Below, in pieces: positions 25,833-34,010 of a stretch of DNA of 38,942 nt. Below the pieces are notes generated by a model that was given only the letters and a program-made list of their open reading frames with translations, was not told where the DNA came from and made no database searches. The DNA is from Staphylothermus sp. (GTDB lineage: Archaea > Thermoproteota > Thermoprotei_A > Sulfolobales > Desulfurococcaceae). The translations under genes were made by a program, and so were the position numbers. Numbering within the stretch: the stretch's first letter is position 1; every line of letters starts with the position of its first letter. The stretch is from NCBI GenBank assembly GCA_021157925.1, contig JAGGVR010000071.1:1-38942 (forward strand). Direction: 5' to 3'.

Positions 25833-26084
25833 ATGATGAGCGAGGGAGTTAATCCCCCCGAACCAATTGTGAAGAAACCAAGGCTCAGAATACATGGAGG
25901 ACTAGACCCTGGATTAAGAATTGGTAGAGGTTTTAGTAGGGGAGAATTGGAAGCTGTAGGTCTTGATTTCAAAACAGCACTAAAACTTGGTCTTAGAATT
26001 GATAAAAGGAGAAGAACAACTCATCAATGGAATATACAAGCACTAAAAGAATATCTAGAAAAAATTGGTTTTAGGAAGAAATAA
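25833..26084 (+). CDS. Ribosomal protein L13e
   Basis: An 83-residue basic protein of the large ribosomal subunit, of the L13e kind found in some crenarchaea and eukaryotes. RGFSRGELEAVGLDFKTALKLGLRIDKRRRTTHQWNIQALKEYL is the conserved core, which carries a helix-turn-helix-like fold. Archaeal versions are much shorter than eukaryotic ones, as here. ATG 25833 lies ten bases after GAGGT; ATG 25836 is also possible. It stands alone, with no ribosomal operon nearby. Confidence 0.9.
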   Translation: MMSEGVNPPEPIVKKPRLRIHGGLDPGLRIGRGFSRGELEAVGLDFKTALKLGLRIDKRRRTTHQWNIQALKEYLEKIGFRKK

Positions 26085-26189
26085 TCCATTATAATTCTCT
26101 TCTCAACTAAAACTGGGTTATATTATTCTATACTATTTCTTCAACAAAATAGTTATTTAGAAGCACTAGTGCCAAGAAACTGTATTACC

Positions 26190-26243
26190 CAGGGGAGTCA
26201 CCCCTGTTCATTCCAACCCCGAGCCACGGGGGTGTCGCAGGGG
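26190..26243. ncRNA. GC-rich structured RNA candidate, strand uncertain
   Basis: In an AT-rich genome of this type, a short GC-rich island between genes usually marks a stable RNA. The arms are CAGGGG (26190), CCCCTG (26201) and CAGGGG (26238), with CCCC/GGGG (26217-26220 and 26228-26231) nested inside. The middle arm can pair with either CAGGGG, giving two exclusive folds; the larger has an internal loop of 10 and 6 bases. A TATA-like TTATATAAA on the minus strand (near 26263) would start transcription at about 26237. It is not a tRNA, and I find no C/D boxes or well-placed ACA box. Confidence 0.5.
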
Positions 26244-26310
26244 CCGGTTCATAAATTATTTATATAATAGTAGGATTTATAAAGCATGTGGGGAGCATAA
26301 AACCAATAGA

Positions 26311-26328
26311 GTGGGAAAAATATCCCAC
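26311..26328. repeat. 6-bp inverted repeat (GTGGGA...TCCCAC)
   Basis: GTGGGA and TCCCAC are separated by AAAATA. The core GTGGG...CCCAC recurs in the palindrome at 35692. It may be an RNA hairpin in a leader or a protein site. Confidence 0.45.
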
Positions 26329-26342
26329 CAGAGATTGTTTTT

Positions 26343-26392
26343 CAAAGAATTTTTTGTTGGGAAAAAAGGATGAATAATCAAAAAATTCTTTG
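26343..26392. repeat. 14-bp perfect inverted repeat with 22-base loop
   Basis: CAAAGAATTTTTTG and CAAAAAATTCTTTG are exact reverse complements. The element lies 94 bases before the preferred start of the ribbon-helix-helix gene. It could be an operator for that regulator, a leader hairpin, a terminator or a small mobile-element remnant. No transposase is nearby. Confidence 0.6.
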
Positions 26393-26506
26393 TTCTTAAT
26401 AAAAATTTCCATGAAAGAAGAGGGGTTTTCCATTATTCAATCCATAATATATTAAATTAAAACATAGAATTTGATAGACTCAGCGATGATCGGAGAGGAG
26501 ATGTTC

Positions 26507-26824
26507 TTGGAGAAAAGAACAGAAAAGCTAGAGGTTAGTAGCGACAATAATAACTATATAGTAATTGACCTTAAGCCGAGAAGCAGAGTAGTAACTTTTA
26601 AAATTGAAGCAGATACTCTAAAAACTTTTGATAAATATGTTGAATCACTAGGAATCCGTAATAGGAGTATGGTAATTAAGAAGCTCATAACAGCATTTAT
26701 CGAAGGAATGAAAAAATTTGGTAATTTAAAACAAGGTGAATTCGAGCTTGTTTTTGTTCTACGTAGTAAAAATAATAATGATAAAAAGAATATGAAGGAA
26801 ATATCCATTGAGCTCCGTACCTGA
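26507..26824 (+). CDS. Ribbon-helix-helix (CopG-like) DNA-binding regulator
   Basis: A small protein of about 105 residues. The segment SRVVTFKIEADTLKTFDKYVESLGIRNRSMVIKKLITAFIEG has the beta strand plus two helices of the CopG/NikR-like fold, with the turn at GIRNRS. The C-terminal part is basic and is not a recognisable ligand domain. TTG 26507 is preferred because GGAGAGGAG ends six bases upstream; ATG 26501 overlaps that site and ATG 26486 would suit a leaderless mRNA. Such proteins usually control their own gene by binding palindromes, and the region just upstream has two inverted repeats. Confidence 0.75.
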   Translation: MEKRTEKLEVSSDNNNYIVIDLKPRSRVVTFKIEADTLKTFDKYVESLGIRNRSMVIKKLITAFIEGMKKFGNLKQGEFELVFVLRSKNNNDKKNMKEISIELRT

Positions 26825-26890
26825 TGTTCTTACTTAATCATTGTTTTGTATTTTGTTATTTATTCTGGAGAAAAACCAATTGTTCTAATA

Positions 26891-27277
26891 TTATAGTTTT
26901 CCTTCCTTTATTTTCTCTATTATGATTCTAGCGATATCTGCTGGTAAACTTATTTGATGTGCTAAGTGTTCAACAGGTATGTCAGGACCATATTCTTGTA
27001 ATGCTTCTTTTACAGCAGTAACTGGTTCTATATAGTATACTTTTCTACTTATTCTTTTTCTTGCTACAATACCGAGTCTATTTAGCTCAGCTAAATACCT
27101 TGATTCTATTGTTCTTGGCCTACCAGTAACTTTTGATAAGTCATCTGCCGTAGCTTTTTTTAACTCTAGGACTGCTTTCAGAGTTCTCCACAAGGGTGGT
27201 GACAATACTATTCCTCTCTTCATTAGAAACCTTATATCATATATACTACAAAACTCCTCCTCTTGTTCTGACAACAT
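26891..27277 (-). CDS. Winged helix-turn-helix transcription regulator
   Basis: A 128-residue protein. LSPPLWRTLKAVLELKKATADDLSKVTGRPRTIESRYLAELNRLGIVARKRISRKVYY (about 25-82) is a winged helix, with TADDLSKVTGRPRTIESRYLAELNRLG as helix-turn-helix and KRISRKVYYIE as wing. The rest is a short helical extension, perhaps for dimerisation. No ligand domain is seen. The ATG has GGTGATC just upstream. It diverges from the PhoU-like gene across a 316-base gap and could regulate it; this is inferred from position alone. Confidence 0.85.
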   Translation of the reverse strand: MLSEQEEEFCSIYDIRFLMKRGIVLSPPLWRTLKAVLELKKATADDLSKVTGRPRTIESRYLAELNRLGIVARKRISRKVYYIEPVTAVKEALQEYGPDIPVEHLAHQISLPADIARIIIEKIKEGKL

Positions 27278-27593
27278 AGATCACCAATTGTTTTCTATAA
27301 CATTATTATTGTTTATTAAACCTAAAAATCTTTTGCAATTTACAATAAGATTATACATGTCATGTTAATGTCTATTTAGATAGTGATAATTTTATGGAAA
27401 AGAAAACAATGATATAAATATAAACATGTATCAAAGATCCTATCACTTTGTCTAAAGGTTAATGATGCGAACCAATTTAACATGTAAATAAATTACTAAA
27501 GCAAATATTAGAAAAAGAATTTAGGATACTAGTCAAAATATATAAGTACAAATATACACCCATACACAATATACTTGTATGTAGGTGTTATAC
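27278..27593. promoter_or_regulatory. 316-base divergent intergenic region
   Basis: Very AT-rich, with no coding frame or GC-rich island. A TATA-like AAAATATATAAGT (27535-27547) precedes the PhoU-like gene. Two loosely matched AGTGATA half-sites in opposite orientation lie near 27391 and 27440. I see nothing else I can name. Confidence 0.4.
27561..27581. promoter_or_regulatory. Inverted repeat at the PhoU-like gene start site
   Basis: CATACA and TGTATG flank a nine-base spacer, centred about where transcription would begin from the TATA-like box at 27541. A candidate operator 12 bases before the start codon. Confidence 0.35.
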
Positions 27594-28259
27594 ATGTCTT
27601 CTTGGCAATGGCTTGGTGGAAGAAAGCTAGATGAAGTAATAACTAAGAGCCTTACCCATCTCGAACTAGTTATTGAAACCGTTAAGAAACTTGATCAGTT
27701 AATAGACTCTATTGTTTCAGAGAAAATAAGTAATTTGAAAAATATTTATATGCAAGTAATAGATTATGAGAGAAAAGCTGATTCTATTAAGAGAGATCTA
27801 CTACAATCATTACGAGGGGCATTTATTCATCCACTTGATAGAGAAGACTTGTTAAGACTAATCTTGACAGCAGACGATATTGCAGCATATTGTAAAGCTA
27901 GTGCTAGGCAACTAGTTACATTCTATGATATCGGCATGAATATTCCTGAAAATATATTGGATATACTAGTTAAGATTTCTAAAAAAACAGTAGAAGCTGG
28001 AGAAAAGCTACTAGAGAGCATAAAGTGCTTAGGAACTGATCCTAATAAGACAATCAATCTTACCCATGAAATCGAGAAACTTGAGGAAGAAATAGATGAG
28101 TTGCGAATGGAGGCACTCGAGCATACTTATAGAATATGTCTGAAAAACTTCAGACTTGACTGCATATTGTTAATGAGTATTATTGATAATATAGAAACAA
28201 TAAGCGATATGATCGAAGACACAAGTGATGTTATAAGATTAATAGCATTATCTAGCTAA
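27594..28259 (+). CDS. PhoU-like protein (DUF47 family)
   Basis: A 221-residue all-helical protein matching the DUF47/PhoU-related family: ITKSLTHLELVIETVKKLDQLID, YERKADSIKRDLLQSLRGAFIHPLDREDLLRLILTADDIAAYCKAS and HEIEKLEEEIDELRMEALEHTYR. The E.AD...K and DREDL.RL...DDIA motifs form the metal-binding face. Members usually accompany and regulate Pit-type phosphate transporters. No Pit gene lies beside it; the nearest transporter is the antiporter at 32586. ATG 27594 is chosen because AGGTG ends six bases upstream; a GTG within that site is also in frame. Confidence 0.88.
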   Translation: MSSWQWLGGRKLDEVITKSLTHLELVIETVKKLDQLIDSIVSEKISNLKNIYMQVIDYERKADSIKRDLLQSLRGAFIHPLDREDLLRLILTADDIAAYCKASARQLVTFYDIGMNIPENILDILVKISKKTVEAGEKLLESIKCLGTDPNKTINLTHEIEKLEEEIDELRMEALEHTYRICLKNFRLDCILLMSIIDNIETISDMIEDTSDVIRLIALSS

Positions 28260-28269
28260 AGCAATGTAC

Positions 28270-28287
28270 TGTTTTTAAATAAAAACA
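28270..28287. terminator. Bidirectional terminator between convergent genes
   Basis: TGTTTTT-AAAT-AAAAACA is a 7-bp inverted repeat that gives a T tract to both strands, just beyond the stops of the PhoU-like and aminopeptidase genes. Confidence 0.55.
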
Positions 28288-28288
28288 T

Positions 28289-29797
28289 TCATTTAAATAA
28301 AAAACCATGTTTTTCTAACAGATAATATATTAATAATCTCACACCAAATCCTGTTGCAGCTGGTTTGTAGTATGGTTTCTTAGGATGTCCTTTCTGAACC
28401 CATGCTGTTCCGGCTATGTCTAAGTGTACCCATTTCCGCTTATCCTCAACAAAATGGCTCAGGAACGCTGCTGCAGTAATTGCTCCTGCTGGTCTGCCCC
28501 CGATATTATTTATATCTGCGAACTCGCTCTTCAATTGGTCATAGTATTCTTTCCATAAAGGCATTCTCCATACTCTTTCACCTGTTTCCAAACCTAACTT
28601 GTATAGCTTCTCGGCCACTTCGTCGTTCTCTGTAAATAATCCTGCTGCATAGTTGCCTAGAGCTATAACTATTGCACCCGTAAGGGTTGCTAAGTCAAAC
28701 ATTAATTTAGGCTTGTAGTTCTTATCAATATATGATAAAGTATCAGCAAGAATGATCCTGCCTTCCGCATCAGTATTGCCAACCTCTATAGTCATACCAT
28801 TATACATCTTGACTATGTCTTTCGGCTTAGTAGCAGTTGGGCCTGGCAAGTTCTCTACAGCTGGAAGAGCACCAATAACATTTAATGGTAGCTTCAGAGA
28901 AGCAACAGCCTTCATTATTCCTAATACAGCCGCTCCACCACTTTTATCATACTTCATTTCATCAATATAGCCCGTAGGCTTGAGATTTAAGCCTCCAGCA
29001 TCAAAGGTAACTGTTTTACCAATGAATGCATAGTCCCAATCATCTCCTTCTCTACCCCTGTATTCTAGTATTATAAGTCTTGGCTCAATACTACTTCCCT
29101 TACCAACAGCTATTATTCCATTCATACCCATTTTCTCTAGATCTTTGAAATGATAAACCTTGATCTTTAACCCATACTGTTTTGCTAACTTCTTCGCCTC
29201 CACCTCGATCTTCTCAGGATTCATATAGTTTGCAGGTGCATCAGCTATTCTCCGAGTATAATTAACTGCATCAGCAATTAGTTTCACTTTCTCAATTATA
29301 GGACTTAGGTCTTCTCCGCTAGTTTTCACAATGATCTTCTTAATACCTAGTTCCTTTTTATCACGAGTCTTGTATGGTTCACCAGGATCATAAAGTGTCA
29401 TTTCAGAAATAATAACTAGATCCATTAAGGCCTTCTTCTCATCAAGTCCGCTAGGAACATTACTCATATCTACAAGTATTTTTTCAGCCTTAGTACTAGT
29501 TAATTTATTGATAAAACCAGCTGTTGCTAGCCTTATTGATTCATACGAAGGAGAATCACCAAGACCTGCTAAAACGATTCTCTTAAATTTACCACTAACT
29601 CGTAGGAGATAAACTTCTCCTTCATCTCCTTTAAACTCCTTAGCATTAATAATATCATCCAATAAGTCGCCTACAAATCCCTTAATATATTTTGGAACCA
29701 CGGGCTTATCCTCCTTCTTAGTAGCAAAAACCACTAAAGTATCTGCATCTATTTCTTCTACTCTTTTAGGAGTTACAATATACTCGAGTTTTGTCAT
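28289..29797 (-). CDS. pepA: Leucyl aminopeptidase, M17 family
   Basis: A cytosolic two-metal exopeptidase that removes N-terminal residues from peptides, about 502 residues. The M17 catalytic signature NTDAEGRIILADTLSY lies near residue 340. Other family motifs are GKGSSIEPRLIILEYRG, FIGKTVTFDAGGLNLKP, MKYDKSGGAAVLG and DLATLTGAIVIALG. These provide the Lys, Asp and Glu metal ligands and the catalytic Lys/Arg pair. M17 enzymes form hexamers. I prefer the internal ATG at 29797 (MTKLEYIV) because GGTG lies about nine bases before it; a longer frame from ATG 29848 adds 17 unlikely residues. It would process peptides, for example those imported by CstA. Confidence 0.93.
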   Translation of the reverse strand: MTKLEYIVTPKRVEEIDADTLVVFATKKEDKPVVPKYIKGFVGDLLDDIINAKEFKGDEGEVYLLRVSGKFKRIVLAGLGDSPSYESIRLATAGFINKLTSTKAEKILVDMSNVPSGLDEKKALMDLVIISEMTLYDPGEPYKTRDKKELGIKKIIVKTSGEDLSPIIEKVKLIADAVNYTRRIADAPANYMNPEKIEVEAKKLAKQYGLKIKVYHFKDLEKMGMNGIIAVGKGSSIEPRLIILEYRGREGDDWDYAFIGKTVTFDAGGLNLKPTGYIDEMKYDKSGGAAVLGIMKAVASLKLPLNVIGALPAVENLPGPTATKPKDIVKMYNGMTIEVGNTDAEGRIILADTLSYIDKNYKPKLMFDLATLTGAIVIALGNYAAGLFTENDEVAEKLYKLGLETGERVWRMPLWKEYYDQLKSEFADINNIGGRPAGAITAAAFLSHFVEDKRKWVHLDIAGTAWVQKGHPKKPYYKPAATGFGVRLLIYYLLEKHGFLFK

Positions 29798-29917
29798 ATT
29801 TGTACACCAACTATATAAGTCAGTACACCTATCTACATTACTAGTCATATATACATTTTACAGTTAATAAATTAAACGAAATAGTTAGACACATTACCTT
29901 CTCGAAAAGATTCAATA

Positions 29918-29942
29918 GTAGGTATTAATAAGCTATACCTAC
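29918..29942. promoter_or_regulatory. Inverted repeat upstream of the mobA-like/hypD operon
   Basis: GTAGGTAT and ATACCTAC are exact reverse complements separated by nine bases. The second arm directly abuts a TATA-like ATTTAATAC (29943-29951). Two half-sites one helical turn or so apart suggest a dimeric regulator controlling the hydrogenase-maturation operon. Confidence 0.45.
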
Positions 29943-29982
29943 ATTTAATACTAAAGAAAACAACTGTATAAAGGAAAGAGAA

Positions 29983-30594
29983 ATGATCCTCGGAGTAATA
30001 CTTGCAGCAGGAGAAAGCAGGAGATTCCCAGGAAATAAACTATTGTTTAAATGGAAAGGGAAACCAGTAATAAGACACACACTAGAGAATGCATTGAAAA
30101 GCAAAATCGACAAGATAATACTTGTGCTAGGACACGATAAAGACAAGATCATTAATGTAGTCAAAGATTTAGATGATAAGATAGCATATGTATATAATCC
30201 AAAATATAGAGAAGGAATGAGTACAAGTGTAAAAACAGGCGTAAAATACGCATACGAGAAATACGGTGAAAAAATAGAAGGAATCCTGATAACTCCTGGA
30301 GATACTGCATGGATCCCTCCAGAGGCATATAATATGGTAATAGAAGAGTTCTTAGAGAAAAAACCCCTCATAGCAGTAGCTTCGTATCAAGGTAGAAGAG
30401 GTCATCCAATAATATTTCATAGATCACTAATACCCGAAATACAAGAGATAAGTGAAGAGACTAGAGGATTAAAGAAAATTACGAAAAAATACAGGTTATA
30501 TACATTAGTTGTGGAGATGCCATATCCAGGAGTAGTACTAGATATTGATACCTATAATGACCTCAACCGAGTAAAATATATGTTGAAAAAGTGA
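29983..30594 (+). CDS. MobA/MocA-like nucleotidyltransferase
   Basis: A 203-residue protein with the molybdenum-cofactor nucleotidyltransferase fold. The nucleotide-binding signature is LAAGESRRFPGNKLLFKWKGKPVIRHTLENA at residues 7-37, followed by GHDKDKI, YNPKYREGMSTSVKTG (substrate loop) and TPGDTAWIPPE with the metal-binding Asp. It most resembles MocA/YgfJ enzymes, which attach CMP or GMP to molybdopterin; archaeal members may use other alcohols. The ribosome site AAAGGAAAG is modest. The stop overlaps the leader of hypD, with six bases between genes, so they form an operon. A link to hydrogenase maturation is unexplained. Confidence 0.85.
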   Translation: MILGVILAAGESRRFPGNKLLFKWKGKPVIRHTLENALKSKIDKIILVLGHDKDKIINVVKDLDDKIAYVYNPKYREGMSTSVKTGVKYAYEKYGEKIEGILITPGDTAWIPPEAYNMVIEEFLEKKPLIAVASYQGRRGHPIIFHRSLIPEIQEISEETRGLKKITKKYRLYTLVVEMPYPGVVLDIDTYNDLNRVKYMLKK

Positions 30595-30599
30595 TCCTA

Positions 30600-31736
30600 A
30601 TGACTATTGAAAAAAAGATTAGAGAATTATACCAGGTAAATCCTAAGACAAGAATACTTGTTGAAAAAATACATGAAAAAGCTAAACTACTCGAAGAAGA
30701 GGGATACGACAATATAAGAATAATGAATTTCTGCGGAACCCATGAATGGACAATAACTCATTATGGTATAAGAACACTAATGCCTGAAAACATAGAGTTA
30801 ATAGCTGGGCCCGGATGCCCGGTTTGCATAACGCCCGGTCATTATGTCGATATATTAACAGATCTATCATTTGATGAATATACTGTTCTAAGCTATGGTG
30901 ACTCATATAAACTACCTGGGACAAGGATCAAGGGTATTAGGAGCCTGTTCGATGCAAGACTTCATGGTGGAAAGACAGAAATAGTATATAGCTTCTATGA
31001 CGCAGTAAAAAAGGCCATAAACAATAAGGATAAAAAATACGTCTTCTTCGCAGTGGGTTTTGAAACAACCATGCCATCGACAGCAGTTCCGCTTGTAAAT
31101 AATATGGTTCCCGAAAACCTTTACATACTATCAGCTTATAGATTAACACCACCTATAATGAAGTACTTACTAGAAAAACATCCAGAAGCTAGACTAAGTG
31201 GAATATTGGCTCCAGGACACGTATCAGCGATTATAGGAGCTAATTCATGGCTATTCTTACCAAGAGACTATGGTGTCCCAACAGTAGTTGCTGGTTTTGA
31301 GCCATTAGATGTACTAGTAGCGGTATACTATATTCTGGATATGCTTCTATCCAAGAAACCATCTCTTATAAATGAATATACAAGAGTAGTTAAGCCAGAA
31401 GGAAACATTTACGCCAAAGAAATGATCAAGAGAGCATATAAGATCATTGATTCATACTGGAGAGGAATAGGTATTGTACCATCGAGTGGAGCCATACATA
31501 GAGAAGAATACAATAATAGAGATATCCTGCACATTTTAGGGATAGAAGATAAGCCTATGAAAGATGTTCTACCAGGGTGTAGGTGTCCAGAAGTAACGCT
31601 CGGATTAGCAAAGCCCACAGATTGTCCATTATTCCTAAAAGCTTGTACACCATCTAACCCCTATGGTCCATGCATGGTTAGTAGTGAGGGAACCTGTAAG
31701 ATCTGGGCAGAAAACCTGCCTATAAGAATTAAATAG
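30600..31736 (+). CDS. hypD: [NiFe]-hydrogenase maturation protein HypD
   Basis: HypD is the Fe-S scaffold on which HypC and the HypEF-derived cyanide assemble the Fe(CN)2CO group. The 378-residue protein has all hallmarks: NFCGTHEW with Cys45, GPGCPVC at 70-76, FFAVGFETTMPSTA, and the C-terminal Cys set in LPGCRCPEVTLGLAKPTDCPLFLKACTPSNPYGPCMVSSEGTC for the [4Fe-4S] cluster. No hypC, hypE or hypF lies next to it here. ATG 30600 is chosen because GTGATC lies just upstream; GTG 30591 is in frame but overlaps the previous stop. It is convergent with the stress-protein gene, one base apart. Confidence 0.96.
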   Translation: MTIEKKIRELYQVNPKTRILVEKIHEKAKLLEEEGYDNIRIMNFCGTHEWTITHYGIRTLMPENIELIAGPGCPVCITPGHYVDILTDLSFDEYTVLSYGDSYKLPGTRIKGIRSLFDARLHGGKTEIVYSFYDAVKKAINNKDKKYVFFAVGFETTMPSTAVPLVNNMVPENLYILSAYRLTPPIMKYLLEKHPEARLSGILAPGHVSAIIGANSWLFLPRDYGVPTVVAGFEPLDVLVAVYYILDMLLSKKPSLINEYTRVVKPEGNIYAKEMIKRAYKIIDSYWRGIGIVPSSGAIHREEYNNRDILHILGIEDKPMKDVLPGCRCPEVTLGLAKPTDCPLFLKACTPSNPYGPCMVSSEGTCKIWAENLPIRIK

Positions 31737-31737
31737 T

Positions 31738-32574
31738 TTAAACAATAAATATCGGAACAGTTGATAATCCCATAAATAATCTCTCGTACTTCGTTACTCT
31801 ATGACGCATAAATGGGAAATATATTTTCTCAGTAAATGTTTTCTGTCTCGTTATAATAATTGCTTTAGCATCACTTAGTTCTTCGAGAGACTTCTTAACA
31901 AAATCCTCTATACTAACATGATCTATAACTACAGTATCAGTTCTCAAACCCATTCTACCAAGCCTATTCTGTAACTCGATCAACCTATTCCTATTAGTTT
32001 TCCTAGACAAGATAATATTGAGCGAAGCATTATGTTTTCTACAAAGATAATATGCAAGCTCAACAGCTCTTTGTACACGGCTAATATCTAGACAGGCCAT
32101 CCCTATCTTATCAATTCTATCTCTAAGCAAGTATTCTTTTCTCTCAAAAGAATACGGAGTTATAATTAATGATGGCTTAGGGATAATACTAATGATCTTA
32201 GAAGCTGTTGATCCGATTAGTCTGGATGGAGGTGTTGGGCTTGAAGAAGAAGTCAACACTATTAAGTCTATATTGTATTGTTCAACATATTCTTTGATCT
32301 TCTTAACAGGATCTCCACGAACAATAGTCTTCTTAATGTAGTGAACACCATTCTTACGCAATATGAGCTCGATCTCTTCAATAGCTTCTTTAACTATTTT
32401 CTCGAACGAACGATCAATTAGCTTCGTGTATAGACTCCTCTTTTTAGAAAACATTGGTATAACTGATAATATATGATATATAGAATTGGGAAAAAGCTTA
32501 ACAGAATACTCGGTAGCGAATAGAATAATTTCGTTCTTTATTGCTGATACAAGTATATTATTGACTTTATACAA
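31738..32574 (-). CDS. Tandem universal stress protein (UspA) family protein
   Basis: A 278-residue protein with two Usp-like domains (about 1-140 and 152-278). The first has the typical KKIKEYVEQYNIDLIVLTSSSS...GSTASKIISIIPKPSLII ending; the second ends FMGLSTVPIFIV. The ATP-binding G-x2-G-x9-G(S/T) motif is only partly kept in the first and absent in the second, so nucleotide binding is doubtful. The TTG start follows AGGGAG by about seven bases. It starts 11 bases after the antiporter stop on the same strand, an arrangement seen often for Usp partners of transporters, suggesting a regulatory role on that transporter. Confidence 0.82.
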   Translation of the reverse strand: MYKVNNILVSAIKNEIILFATEYSVKLFPNSIYHILSVIPMFSKKRSLYTKLIDRSFEKIVKEAIEEIELILRKNGVHYIKKTIVRGDPVKKIKEYVEQYNIDLIVLTSSSSPTPPSRLIGSTASKIISIIPKPSLIITPYSFERKEYLLRDRIDKIGMACLDISRVQRAVELAYYLCRKHNASLNIILSRKTNRNRLIELQNRLGRMGLRTDTVVIDHVSIEDFVKKSLEELSDAKAIIITRQKTFTEKIYFPFMRHRVTKYERLFMGLSTVPIFIV

Positions 32575-32585
32575 CTCAGTTCTCC

Positions 32586-33887
32586 CTACATGATGCCTCC
32601 ATATCTAATTAATAGGTATAGTGTTGAAACTAATATTGTTACCACCATGACTGATAAACCATACTTGATAAATCCTCCAAAAGATATGTGATAACCATGT
32701 TTTTCAGCAATTCCAGCAACAACCACATTTGCACTAGCACCTATCAATGTACCATTTCCGCCCAAACAACTCCCTAGACTCAGTGCCCAGTAAAGAGGTG
32801 TTATATCGTAGGCTACGTTATTAGCAATAACATCGATGACTGGAAGCATAGTCATTACAAATGGAATGTTGTCTACAAAAGCACTTATAAAAGCAGATAC
32901 CCATACAATGATCAACATTAGTATCCTATGATCTGTCGAGAAACCTACTATTCCGTAAGCAATACTTTCCATTAAGCCTAGTTCTTCAACACCCTTAATA
33001 ACAATAAACATTGCCATGAAAAAGACAAGAGTTGTCCAATCCACTCTATGAAGAACTTCTTCGATATCAATTTTCCTACCAATAAGAATGAATAATATAC
33101 CAACACCTATAAGAGCAGGCACGGCCGGAGGGTAACCCAAGATATCCTCAAACGTGAATAATAATACAACTACTAGGAACGGAATGAGTGTTTTCTCTAA
33201 TTTTCTCTTATCAATGCTTACATAGTATTTAACACTTTCAAAAGGTATTGTCCTCAATTTATTCTTGTATTCTGTGAACCATTTATTGAAAATAAGCCTT
33301 ATGATCAAAGCATAAACAAGGAAGACTAGGAAGACTGCTGGAGCAACATTATAGATAAAATCCATGAATCCAAGCTCAGCATGAGAACCTATTAAAATGT
33401 TTGGCGGGTCACCTATCAATGTGGCTGTTCCACCAATATTTGATGCAAAAACAATCATTATCAGCAAAGGCCTTGGATCTATTCTGATTTTCTCACAGAT
33501 CTCGATTACAATAGGTGATATTATGAGAACCGTTGTTACATTATCTATGAAAGCTGAAATTAGAGCAGTTGCTCCTGATAGGACTATTGCAAGTCTATAT
33601 GGTTTATTGAAAAACTTTGATAAGATCTTGGAAGCTATTAAGCTGAAAAAACCTGTCTCACTAAGAATACTGACCATGATCATCATCGACATGAGCAATA
33701 GTATTGTATCTATATCAACGCTGTTGAGCAATGCTGTATATGAACCATATCCTAAGAATACATTGATTAATAGGACAATACCTGCCATTACGAGAGCAAC
33801 AATTGTCCTATGAGCAACCTCAAGTGTTAAGAGGATATATAATGATATTAGTATTCCAGCACCAATTAATGGATATACTGGTACCAC
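32586..33887 (-). CDS. ArsB/NhaD-type ion transporter
   Basis: A 433-residue protein with about 11-12 membrane helices, of the ArsB/NhaD (ion transporter superfamily) group. Each half carries the repeated signature: SAFIDNVTTVLIISPIVIEI and GGTATLIGDPPNILIG in the first, ISAFVDNIPFVMTMLPVI and GGNGTLIGASANVVV in the second. NhaD members exchange Na+ for H+ and ArsB exports arsenite; this one cannot be assigned further. The GTG start has GTGAT about nine bases upstream. The stress-protein gene follows closely and is probably co-transcribed. It diverges from upp. Confidence 0.9.
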   Translation of the reverse strand: MVPVYPLIGAGILISLYILLTLEVAHRTIVALVMAGIVLLINVFLGYGSYTALLNSVDIDTILLLMSMMIMVSILSETGFFSLIASKILSKFFNKPYRLAIVLSGATALISAFIDNVTTVLIISPIVIEICEKIRIDPRPLLIMIVFASNIGGTATLIGDPPNILIGSHAELGFMDFIYNVAPAVFLVFLVYALIIRLIFNKWFTEYKNKLRTIPFESVKYYVSIDKRKLEKTLIPFLVVVLLFTFEDILGYPPAVPALIGVGILFILIGRKIDIEEVLHRVDWTTLVFFMAMFIVIKGVEELGLMESIAYGIVGFSTDHRILMLIIVWVSAFISAFVDNIPFVMTMLPVIDVIANNVAYDITPLYWALSLGSCLGGNGTLIGASANVVVAGIAEKHGYHISFGGFIKYGLSVMVVTILVSTLYLLIRYGGIM

Positions 33888-34010
33888 TTTAGGTCATCAC
33901 ATGACTTCTTGTATTTGCTACCATGAAAAACAGTATTTACATTTTCCTATCTTTATAATTCTTTTCGAAAAATATTTATTTCCCCCAACATATAGGTTGT
34001 GGAGGGTATT

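Larger units (their letters stand above)
26085..26506. other. 422-base gene-free region with structured elements
   Basis: Between the L13e gene and the ribbon-helix-helix gene there is no convincing coding frame. It holds, in order, a GC-rich element with three complementary arms (26190-26243), an A/T-rich stretch with TATA-like boxes readable both ways (26255-26285), a GTGGGA hairpin, a 14-bp inverted repeat, and a TATA-like AATATATTAAATT (26447-26459) serving the regulator gene. Confidence 0.7.

Noticed and set aside
26175-26255. GC-rich island considered as a tRNA gene.
   Set aside because: No acceptor stem, anticodon arm or GTTCRANNC T-loop can be placed on either strand.
33894-33900. 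GTGATGA on the minus strand considered as a C box.
   Set aside because: No D box follows within 70 bases; it fits the ribosome-binding region of the antiporter gene.
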